DNA of 5,051 bases from NCBI GenBank assembly GCA_030044455.1, contig JASHVU010000422.1:1-5051 (forward strand). The letters run 5' to 3'. Within the stretch, counting starts at the first letter, position 1, and each line of letters opens with the position of its first letter. Below are positions 1 through 5,051 of the stretch, in pieces. The translations under genes and the position numbers were made by a program. Under the pieces are notes generated by a model. It was not told where the DNA came from and did no database searches. It saw only the letters and a list, made by a program, of their open reading frames with translations. The stretch comes from Acidobacteriaceae bacterium. GTDB lineage: Bacteria; Acidobacteriota; Terriglobia; Terriglobales; Acidobacteriaceae.

Positions 1-1
1 G

Positions 2-1471
2 TTTGTTGACCCGCTGCCGCTGCCGCAGATTGCGCGGCCTTTGGATGAAAGACCTGCCCCGGATGGTTCGGCTAAGCGAGTTTCTTTTTATCGCGTATCG
101 ATGCGAGCGATTTCGCAGAAGCTTCACCGCGATCTGCCACCCACCAATCTATGGTCGGTTGGCGGAACCGTGCCGGGAGTGCTGTTCGACACGCGAAGCG
201 GTGAGGGGCAACTGATTGAGTGGGTGAATGAGCTGCCACAAAAGCACTTTCTTCCGATTGACCATACGATTCACGGCGCGGAGAAGGCTGCGCCCGAAGT
301 TCGGAGCGTAGTGCATCTGCATGGCGGCAAGACGCCTGCGGAGAGCGACGGGTATCCGGAAGACTGGTATGTGCCGGGCAAGTCGCGCACCTATTACTAT
401 CCGAACCAGCAGGAGGCGGCGCTGCTGTGGTATCACGACCATGCGATGGGGATCAACCGGCTGAATATTTACGCCGGCATGTTCGGGCTATATATTGTGC
501 GGGACGAGGAGGAGCATCGGCTGAATTTGCCCGGCGACAAATATGAGATTCCGCTGGTGCTGGCGGATCGGGATCTGAAAGCCGATGGGCAGCTCAGTTA
601 TCCGGTTTCAGCCGATCCCGAGCGGCCCTGGGTTCCCGAAGCGTTTGGCGAGGCGCAACTGGTGAATGGAAAACTGTTTCCGTATTTCGATGTTGAGCCG
701 CGCAAGTACCGATTCCGGATTTTGAATGGAGCGAATGGGAGGTTTTACAGGCTTTCGCTTTCGAATGGCGGCGAGATGCACCAGATTGGGAGCGACCAGG
801 GATTGCTGAGTGCGCCGGTTGCGCTGAAAAATCTTCTGTTGGCTCCGGGGGAGCGCGCAGATGTAGTGATTGATTTTGCCGAATGGCGCGGAAAAAAGAT
901 TCAGCTGATGGGCGTTCCGTTTGAGCTGATGCAGTTTCGCGTTGGAGCAGAGCAGGTGACAGACTCGAGCGCACTGCCGCCAGCGTTGCGGCGAGTGGGC
1001 CGGATCGAGGAGAGCGCCGCGGTGCGAACGCGGCGACTGACGCTCGATGAAAACCTGAATATGGTGGCGGAGTCAATGGGAATGCTGCTGAACAAGACGC
1101 CATGGCATGCGCCCATCACGGAAAAGCCGCTGCTAGATTCGACCGAGATCTGGGAGCTGGTGAATCTGACCGACGATGTGCATCCGATTCATCTTCACAT
1201 GGTGCGTTTTCAGATTCTCGATCGCAGAAGATTTGACTCGTTCGATTTCATGACGAAGAACACGTTGCGCTATACCAGCGACGTAATGCCGCCCGATGCA
1301 AACGAGATGGGATGGAAAGACACGGCGCGGGTGAATGCGAAGACGGTAACGCGGATTATTGTGCCGTTTTCCGGCTACGCGGGCAGGTATGTGTGGCATT
1401 GCCACATTCTGGAGCACGAGGACAACGAGATGATGCGGCCGTACGAGGTGGTGACAGGCGGGAGTGCGTGA
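2..1471 (+). CDS. CotA-like multicopper oxidase (laccase/bilirubin oxidase type), 5' partial
   Basis: This is the C-terminal 489 residues of a three-cupredoxin-domain multicopper oxidase. The frame is open to the window edge, so the true start and any export signal lie upstream; the TTG at 41 is internal. All copper ligands are visible (residue 1 = codon at 2): HLHGG at 105-109, WYHDH at 143-147, HPIHLH at 394-399 and WHCHILEHEDNEM at 465-477. The type 1 site is His394, Cys467, His472 and axial Met477; the other histidines form the trinuclear cluster. Near-colinear stretches with Bacillus CotA include LHRDLPPT, HFLPIDHTIH, SDGYPE, EPRKYRFR, GWKDT and GRYVWHCHILEHED. The Asp and Glu equivalent to CotA Asp116 and Glu498 (proton relay) are kept. 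The family oxidises phenols, bilirubin, ABTS-type dyes or metals while reducing oxygen to water; the natural substrate here cannot be told. Cys467 is the only cysteine, so the known CotA disulfide is absent. The gene converges on the HtrA-like gene. Confidence 0.95.
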   Translation, partial: FVDPLPLPQIARPLDERPAPDGSAKRVSFYRVSMRAISQKLHRDLPPTNLWSVGGTVPGVLFDTRSGEGQLIEWVNELPQKHFLPIDHTIHGAEKAAPEVRSVVHLHGGKTPAESDGYPEDWYVPGKSRTYYYPNQQEAALLWYHDHAMGINRLNIYAGMFGLYIVRDEEEHRLNLPGDKYEIPLVLADRDLKADGQLSYPVSADPERPWVPEAFGEAQLVNGKLFPYFDVEPRKYRFRILNGANGRFYRLSLSNGGEMHQIGSDQGLLSAPVALKNLLLAPGERADVVIDFAEWRGKKIQLMGVPFELMQFRVGAEQVTDSSALPPALRRVGRIEESAAVRTRRLTLDENLNMVAESMGMLLNKTPWHAPITEKPLLDSTEIWELVNLTDDVHPIHLHMVRFQILDRRRFDSFDFMTKNTLRYTSDVMPPDANEMGWKDTARVNAKTVTRIIVPFSGYAGRYVWHCHILEHEDNEMMRPYEVVTGGSA

Positions 1472-1518
1472 GGAACTGAAGCGGGTCGGGAAGAACTGAG
1501 GTCTCTTCAGGCGCCCTT

Positions 1519-1545
1519 CCCCGCTCAAGCAGAGCTTGAACGGGG
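1519..1545. terminator. Intergenic hairpin between convergent genes, possible bidirectional terminator
   Basis: In the 112-base gap between the oxidase stop (1471) and the protease stop (1584), positions 1519-1530 and 1534-1545 form a 12-pair inverted repeat (CCCCGCTCAAGC / GCTTGAACGGGG) with one C-A mismatch and a 3-base loop. Its place between two converging genes fits a shared transcription end. There is no T-run after it on either strand, so it is not a textbook intrinsic terminator; it might instead be a dispersed repeat or act only through RNA stability. Nothing else is recognisable in the gap. Confidence 0.4.
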
Positions 1546-1583
1546 CCCGGCAGGGAGTATTAGAACGGAGATTTGCGCCGGGT

Positions 1584-2753
1584 TCAGACGTTGGCGTCGC
1601 GAGCTTCGCCCAGTTGGAGTTTGAAGGTCATCTGGCGGCGGTCGCGGATGATGGTGACGCTGACGACGTCGCCGGCCTGGTGCCTGTTCATAATGGCGCT
1701 GACGTCCTGTGGATCGGCGACCTGTTGTCCGTCGATGGCCACAATGAGATCGCCACCGAGCAGGATAGCCGTGTTGCCTACGTAAGCCTGTTCATTGCCG
1801 CCGCGCAGGCCGGCGCGTTCGGCGGCTCCGCCGGGAATGACGCGCTGAATGAGGAGGCCGTAATCGGCGGGGATGCCCATCTGCGAGGCAAGGTCGGGCC
1901 CGATGGCGAAGGTTGAAACACCAAGCGAGGGTCTTTTGACGCGGCCGTAGCGGGTGAGGTCAGAAAGCACAGCCTTGGCGGTGTTGATGGGGATTGCGAA
2001 TCCGATACCCGAGCTCTGATCGGCGCCATTGGAGGCGATCATGGTGTTGATGCCGATGACTTCGCCGCGGGAGTTGAGCAGTGGGCCGCCGGAGTTGCCG
2101 GGGTTGATGGCCGCGTCGGTCTGGATAGCATCGTCGATGGGCGCACCGTCCTGATTGCGAATGGAGCGGATGGAGCTGATGATGCCGGTGGTCATGGTGC
2201 CATTGAGGCCGAAGGGGTTGCCGATGGCGTAGACCTTCTGGCCGACGGAGAGATCGGAGGAGTCGGCCAGAGTAACCGGCTCGAGGTTGGGCGCGTTGAT
2301 CTGCAGCAGGGCAAGATCGTGAACTTTGTCTGCGCCCACTACTTTGGCCTGGTAGCGGCTTTTGTTGCTGAGCTGCACCTCAATGCCGCGGTTGGCGCCT
2401 TCGATGACGTGGTAATTGGTGAGGATGTGGCCATTCTTGTCGAGAATGAAGCCGGAGCCCTGGCCTTGCTGCGGAACCGCCTGGAAGAAAAAGTTGTAGA
2501 CCAGCGTAGTGGAGGTAATGTTGACGACCGATGGCAGCACGCGCTTGTAGACGCCGATGTTGTTCTGCTCCTCGGCGTCGTAGGTGGGTGCGGCGTCGGC
2601 CTCAGTGAGGTGGAGCGAGGAGTCGGTGTTCCTGGGGCCGAACAGGGAATGGTGCCCCAGGGAATGTCCATCGACGAGGGGGGAGTAGTGCGAGGTGAAG
2701 AACCAGAATCCGCCTACCAGAATGAAAACCAAGATCAATGCGCGCAATTTCAT
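1584..2753 (-). CDS. HtrA/DegS-type membrane-anchored serine protease with one PDZ domain
   Basis: This 389-residue trypsin-like protease belongs to the HtrA (Deg) family, which degrades or cleaves misfolded and regulatory proteins in the cell envelope. Residues about 4-20 form one hydrophobic segment after MKLR without a clear signal-peptidase site, so the protein is probably anchored in the inner membrane with the catalytic part outside. The protease domain spans about 65-270: His115 (TNYHV), Asp146 (HDLALL) and Ser221 in NPGNSGGPL form the triad. One PDZ domain follows at about 275-382 (SLGVS, GLLIQRV, GGAAERAGL, GGDLIVAIDG). One PDZ plus a membrane anchor, and a short loop before GQGSGF, resemble DegS more than two-PDZ DegP, but a site-1 protease role is not shown. 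The ATG at 2753 is used; no in-frame start occurs in the bases just upstream. A modest AGGT lies seven bases before it. It follows coaE by 82 bases, where a candidate ECF promoter lies. Confidence 0.93.
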   Translation of the reverse strand: MKLRALILVFILVGGFWFFTSHYSPLVDGHSLGHHSLFGPRNTDSSLHLTEADAAPTYDAEEQNNIGVYKRVLPSVVNITSTTLVYNFFFQAVPQQGQGSGFILDKNGHILTNYHVIEGANRGIEVQLSNKSRYQAKVVGADKVHDLALLQINAPNLEPVTLADSSDLSVGQKVYAIGNPFGLNGTMTTGIISSIRSIRNQDGAPIDDAIQTDAAINPGNSGGPLLNSRGEVIGINTMIASNGADQSSGIGFAIPINTAKAVLSDLTRYGRVKRPSLGVSTFAIGPDLASQMGIPADYGLLIQRVIPGGAAERAGLRGGNEQAYVGNTAILLGGDLIVAIDGQQVADPQDVSAIMNRHQAGDVVSVTIIRDRRQMTFKLQLGEARDANV

Positions 2754-2783
2754 GCTATGGACCTGAGGAGACCTTCCTTACAA

Positions 2784-2814
2784 TCAGATACGGGGACTTG
2801 GGCTTGGGGTTCCC
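2784..2814 (-). promoter_or_regulatory. Candidate ECF-sigma promoter upstream of the HtrA-like gene
   Basis: On the minus strand GGGAAC (2809-2814) is followed, after exactly 16 bases, by CGTA (2789-2792), running into TCTGA (2784-2788). ECF sigma factors typically use an AAC-containing -35 box and, for several groups, a CGT-type -10 box at this spacing; E. coli degP itself is driven by the ECF factor sigma E. Transcription would begin roughly 30 bases before the protease ATG. This is pattern matching in a GC-rich gap and could be chance; the gene could equally be read through from coaE. Confidence 0.3.
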
Positions 2815-2835
2815 GGTCGAGGCCCGCTGCCCTCT

Positions 2836-3573
2836 TTATTTTAAAGACAGCGAATGCGGGGAATTGTTGCTCTCGGCGGCGAGGCGGGGCCAAAGTTGGC
2901 TGACCATGAGTTGGAGTGAAGCCAGATCTCCAGAATTATCAATGACATAATCGGCCTGAGCGGCTTTTTCGGCGTCGGGTATCTGGTGGGCGAGGCGGTT
3001 GCGCGCGTCGGCTTCGGCGCTGCCAAGTTTTTCAGGCGGCAGGTTGAGGCGGGCTACGAAGCGGGCGATCTTCAGTTCGTCAGGCGCGGTAATCACGATG
3101 ACGCGGTCGATGCGGCGGCGCCAGTCGGCGAGCCACCCGGGAGAAGAAGGATCGTCCGCGTTGGCCGCTGCGGACGACATTTCTTTTGCGGCGCGAATGC
3201 GGGCATCGCGGACGACTTCAAAGATGAGGGCGGACTCGATGATGGCCACGGCGTTGGGATCGCGCTCGAAGGCCTGGTTCATGAGACGCCGCTGCAGGTC
3301 GATGACGGCGGGATGAACGATGGCGTTCAATTCGTCGAGATGGCCTTGGCGGAAGGCAAGTTCGGCTAGACGGGCACGGTTCAGATGGCCATCGGCGGCG
3401 AGCACCTGAGGACCAAATTGCGCGACGATCTGATCGAAGACCTCGTGGCCGGGTTCCATGAGCTCACGGCCTAGGGCGTCGGCTTCGATGACGATGGCGC
3501 CGAGAGCGCGGAGCATTTGGGCGACGGTGGTCTTGCCGCTGCCGAGGCTCCCGGTCAGGCCTACGCGAAGCAT
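2836..3573 (-). CDS. coaE: Dephospho-CoA kinase
   Basis: CoaE phosphorylates the ribose 3'-hydroxyl of dephospho-CoA with ATP, the last step of coenzyme A synthesis, in the cytoplasm. The 245-residue product opens with the P-loop LTGSLGSGKTT (6-16, Lys14), followed by the EADALGR segment whose Asp32 matches the family's catalytic aspartate (E. coli Asp33), then DGHLNRARLAELAF (61-74), the IVHP motif (85-88) and DYVIDNSG (208-215) near the end. It is about 40 residues longer than E. coli CoaE (206). About 29 of these lie in one insertion between IFE (117-119) and DRVIVI (156-161), rich in Ala, Ser and Asp, and about 7 lie in the lid region. The usual PLLFE-like segment reads SALIFE. The start is firmly set by a strong ribosome site five bases upstream. 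It lies between orf140 and the HtrA-like gene on the same strand. Confidence 0.95.
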   Translation of the reverse strand: MLRVGLTGSLGSGKTTVAQMLRALGAIVIEADALGRELMEPGHEVFDQIVAQFGPQVLAADGHLNRARLAELAFRQGHLDELNAIVHPAVIDLQRRLMNQAFERDPNAVAIIESALIFEVVRDARIRAAKEMSSAAANADDPSSPGWLADWRRRIDRVIVITAPDELKIARFVARLNLPPEKLGSAEADARNRLAHQIPDAEKAAQADYVIDNSGDLASLQLMVSQLWPRLAAESNNSPHSLSLK

Positions 3574-3578
3574 GGATG

Positions 3579-3588
3579 CTCCTTCCTC
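3579..3588 (-). promoter_or_regulatory. Strong Shine-Dalgarno site of coaE
   Basis: GAGGAAGGAG on the minus strand ends five bases before the coaE ATG at 3573. It is the best ribosome binding site in the window and fixes the start. It shows that coaE does not depend on translational coupling to orf140, which stops 48 bases upstream. Confidence 0.75.
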
Positions 3589-3621
3589 AGATTCAAGTCT
3601 GTTGGCTAAGTGCTCGTGTCG

Positions 3622-4044
3622 CTACGAGTAGTTCTCTCTTGGCATTGGGAGCCCCTCCCCCTTTGAATCCTGACTTGATCTCGGGTCTAGCAAACCTGCT
3701 TCTTTGTAAAAGGAACGGGCTGGGCACCCAGCGTCTCGCCATCGGACCTCGCGATCCTTGAGCATCTGTATCCACTCATTCCCCACATTTTCCAAACACT
3801 CCTCGGCGGACCAGTGAGGCGCTGTTTCGATCAGATGGACCAAGGTCCAAGACAACCCGAAAAATCCGTCGGCCCCGAAAATCCTTGTTAATGCCTTTGC
3901 TTCTTCGTCGGTCACTGGCTTTTCTATTAAGCAAATTAGCCGTTGATATTCTTCGACCAGGCCAACCTGCTTAGACCGAATCACATCCTGTTCGGAGGGA
4001 GGCGGTCCCATTCTGAGTAGCTCTTTGATCTCGTTGCGCACCAT
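3622..4044 (-). CDS. Hypothetical protein, 140 residues, lower GC than its neighbours
   Basis: I do not recognise a family. The product is a soluble protein without signal peptide or membrane segment. Residues 1-104 look like a compact, mostly helical domain with GPPPSEQD (13-20), EEYQRLICLIEKPVTDEEAKAL (31-52 region), FGADGFFGLSWTLVHLIETAPHW (56-78 region) and NEWIQML (89-95). Residues 105-140 are Pro/Gly/Ser-rich, look less folded, and may be a read-out tail. The ATG at 4044 follows GAGGA at a short but acceptable spacing. Base composition is lower than around it: 42% GC in 3901-3960 and 57% in 3781-3840, against 68% in a coaE stretch (3001-3060), which hints at acquisition or weak constraint. 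It sits between folD and coaE, just after a strong hairpin. It could be an accessory cargo gene or a small immunity-like protein, but nothing here proves either. Confidence 0.7.
   Translation of the reverse strand: MVRNEIKELLRMGPPPSEQDVIRSKQVGLVEEYQRLICLIEKPVTDEEAKALTRIFGADGFFGLSWTLVHLIETAPHWSAEECLENVGNEWIQMLKDREVRWRDAGCPARSFYKEAGLLDPRSSQDSKGEGLPMPRENYS
3719..3732. repeat. Short inverted repeat sharing a 10-mer with the folD-downstream hairpin
   Basis: GCTGGG-CA-CCCAGC is a near-perfect 6-pair palindrome inside the 3' part of orf140. Its GGGCACCCAG (3722-3731) recurs identically at 4093-4102, in the right arm of the hairpin upstream of orf140. It marks the point where the protein changes from a compact domain to a low-complexity tail. 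The match is short and could be chance. Confidence 0.35.
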
Positions 4045-4048
4045 TATT

Positions 4049-4053
4049 CCTCA
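4049..4053 (-). promoter_or_regulatory. Ribosome binding site of orf140
   Basis: Reading the minus strand, TGAGGAATA directly precedes the ATG at 4044, placing GAGG four bases before the start. The spacing is at the short end but usable. The site lies only a few bases after the foot of the 4058-4099 hairpin, so that structure would sit in the leader of any mRNA reading from folD into orf140. Confidence 0.45.
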
Positions 4054-4057
4054 ATGC

Positions 4058-4099
4058 GGTGCCCTCCCCGGTCCCCAAATGCGAGGGACCGGGGGCACC
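4058..4099. repeat. Strong GC-rich hairpin between folD and orf140
   Basis: GGTGCCC (4058-4064) pairs with GGGCACC (4093-4099), and CCGGTCCC (4068-4075) pairs with GGGACCGG (4085-4092): 15 Watson-Crick pairs, a 3-base bulge (4065-4067) and a 9-base loop. It begins about ten bases beyond the folD stop on the minus strand and ends five bases before the orf140 ribosome site. No T-run follows, so a Rho-independent terminator is unlikely. It could protect the folD mRNA 3' end, weaken read-through, or be a copy of a dispersed REP-like element. Confidence 0.6.
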
Positions 4100-4109
4100 C
4101 AGTTCAGTA

Positions 4110-5024
4110 TTAGATTCCCCGGCGCATTTTGGCGGCGCGGACGGTGTTGGACATCAGCATGGCGATGGTCAGCAGACCCACGCCGCCGGGCACGGGCGTG
4201 TAGGCGCTGGAGAGCTCGAAGGCCGCGGGATCAATGTCGCCCACGATGACCGAGCCGCGCTTCAAGAAGGCGGCCTCGCGTTTCTCATTTCCTTTAAAGA
4301 AGCGGTCGAATTGTTCGCGCGTGCTGATGCGATTGATGCCGACATCGATAAGCGTTGCGCCGGGTTTGACCATTTCGGGCATGATGAAGCCGGGGCGGCC
4401 GATGGCGGCGACCAGGATGTCGGCCTGGCGCGTGACCTCGCCGAGGTTCTGTGTTTTGGAATGGCAAATCGTAACCGTTGCATTCTCATGCAGCAGAAGC
4501 ATGGCAACTGGCTTGCCGACGATGTCGCTGCGGCCAACAACGACCGCATGTTTGCCGGCGATGGGAATCTGGCTGCGCCTGAGGATTTGAATGACGCCGG
4601 CGGGAGTGCATGGAGCGAGCGCGGGTCGGCCGGCCTGCAGGCGTCCGGCGTTTACGGGATGAAAGCCGTCGACGTCTTTTTCAGGGAGAACGGAGTCGAG
4701 CAGGAACTTGGCGTCGACCTGGGCGGGGAGCGGAAGCTGGATGAGGATACCGTCGATATCGTCGCGCGTGTTGAGGCTGTTGACGAGGTCGAACATCTCT
4801 TCAGTGGTGACCGTGTCAGGCGGTGTGATGAGGTCGCTGAATAGGCCGAGCTCGGCGCAGGTCTGCACCTTGCTGCGCACGTATATCTCCGACGCGGGCT
4901 CGTGGCCGACCAGGACGGCAGCAAGGCCAGGCCGAATTCCCTGTGCGGCCAGCTTCTTCACTTCGTCGGCAACTTCCTGTTTGATGGCGGTTGCAATGGC
5001 GGCGCCGTCGAGAACTCTTGGCAT
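4110..5024 (-). CDS. folD: Bifunctional methylenetetrahydrofolate dehydrogenase / methenyltetrahydrofolate cyclohydrolase
   Basis: FolD interconverts 5,10-methylene-, 5,10-methenyl- and 10-formyl-tetrahydrofolate using NADP, supplying one-carbon units for purine and formyl-methionine synthesis in the cytoplasm. From the ATG at 5024 it has 304 residues. The catalytic domain shows Tyr48 and Lys52 (YVRSK), Gln96 in ILIQLPLP, and KDVDGFHPVN with Asp119, matching E. coli Tyr50, Lys54, Gln98 and Asp121. The NADP domain shows PCTPAG (138-143), VVGRSDIVGKP (162-172), CHSKT (187-191) and DVGIN (227-231). The usual PGGVGPMT signature reads PGGVGLLT (279-286), and about 20 extra residues lie between INR and VGD (about 233-258). 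A TTG at 5036 and an ATG at 5027 are in frame, but GGAG (5031-5034) stands six bases before the 5024 ATG and only three before 5027, so 5024 is preferred. The gene heads the minus-strand series in this window. Confidence 0.95.
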   Translation of the reverse strand: MPRVLDGAAIATAIKQEVADEVKKLAAQGIRPGLAAVLVGHEPASEIYVRSKVQTCAELGLFSDLITPPDTVTTEEMFDLVNSLNTRDDIDGILIQLPLPAQVDAKFLLDSVLPEKDVDGFHPVNAGRLQAGRPALAPCTPAGVIQILRRSQIPIAGKHAVVVGRSDIVGKPVAMLLLHENATVTICHSKTQNLGEVTRQADILVAAIGRPGFIMPEMVKPGATLIDVGINRISTREQFDRFFKGNEKREAAFLKRGSVIVGDIDPAAFELSSAYTPVPGGVGLLTIAMLMSNTVRAAKMRRGI

Positions 5025-5030
5025 CATCTG

Positions 5031-5034
5031 CTCC
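5031..5034 (-). promoter_or_regulatory. Shine-Dalgarno site deciding the folD start
   Basis: GGAG on the minus strand lies six bases upstream of the second of two adjacent ATG codons (5024) and three bases from the first (5027). It overlaps the in-frame TTG at 5036, which would need a site outside this position. It therefore favours 5024 as the start. Only 17 bases of upstream sequence remain in the window, so the promoter cannot be assessed. Confidence 0.5.
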
Positions 5035-5051
5035 AAAGAAACATGGTATCG

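Noticed and set aside
594..1103. Minus-strand open frame (169 codons) inside the oxidase gene
   Set aside because: Shadow of the multicopper oxidase; Arg/Ser/Pro/Ala-rich translation typical of an antisense frame in GC-rich DNA.
41..1471. TTG at 41 as the start of the multicopper oxidase
   Set aside because: The frame stays open to the window edge, and the codons before it (FVDPLPLPQIARP) match the start of the CotA-type mature domain, so the gene is cut by the window and does not start here.
2319..2903. Plus-strand open frame (194 codons) opposite the protease and the end of coaE
   Set aside because: Antisense shadow of the HtrA-like gene running across an intergenic gap into coaE; low-complexity Val/Gly/Ala/Asp composition and no motif.
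3613..3628. CTCGT / ACGAG inverted repeat at the orf140 stop codon
   Set aside because: Only five base pairs with a six-base loop and no following T-run; too weak to call a terminator.
3593..3775. Alternative minus-strand frame (60 codons) overlapping the orf140 tail
   Set aside because: Basic, low-complexity translation with no motif, overlapping orf140 and the coaE leader. I considered a frameshift in orf140 but see no homology to support one.
4059..4844. Long plus-strand open frame (261 codons) opposite folD
   Set aside because: It lies antisense to folD, whose family match is unambiguous. High GC at third codon positions keeps the opposite frame open; the translation has no recognisable motifs.
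1..5051. CRISPR arrays, tRNA or rRNA genes, insertion sequences, attachment sites, toxin-antitoxin pairs
   Set aside because: No regularly spaced repeats, cloverleaf, transposase-like protein, terminal repeats or paired small genes were found. The window is dominated by conserved housekeeping genes.

Overview
The window reads as ordinary chromosomal DNA from a GC-rich bacterium. The intact housekeeping proteins (FolD, CoaE, an HtrA-type protease), the CotA-like multicopper oxidase and the GC-rich intergenic hairpins would suit an acidobacterium of the Terriglobia type. That placement rests on general resemblance and gene neighbourhood, not on a search, and should be treated as a hypothesis.

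Layout: (1) positions 2-1471, plus strand, the C-terminal 489 residues of a CotA/bilirubin-oxidase-like multicopper oxidase whose start lies before the window; (2) 1472-1583, a short gap between convergent genes with a hairpin; (3) 1584-2753, minus strand, a membrane-anchored HtrA/DegS-type serine protease with one PDZ domain; (4) 2836-3573, minus strand, coaE (dephospho-CoA kinase); (5) 3622-4044, minus strand, an unrecognised 140-residue protein of visibly lower GC; (6) 4110-5024, minus strand, folD. The four minus-strand genes run folD > orf140 > coaE > htrA-like with gaps of 48-82 bases and could be co-transcribed. A possible extracytoplasmic-function (ECF) sigma promoter just before the protease gene suggests that it may also have its own stress control.

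Functionally, folD (one-carbon folate metabolism) and coaE (last step of coenzyme A synthesis) are core cofactor genes. The HtrA-like protein would act in envelope protein quality control. The multicopper oxidase would act outside the cytoplasm on phenolic, bilirubin-like or metal substrates, and is transcribed independently towards the others.

No CRISPR array, tRNA, rRNA, insertion sequence, phage gene or evident new multi-gene system was found. The points most worth a second look are the lone low-GC orf140 beside a strong hairpin, the clade-type insertions and signature changes in FolD and CoaE, the absence of the CotA disulfide in the oxidase, and the putative ECF promoter.
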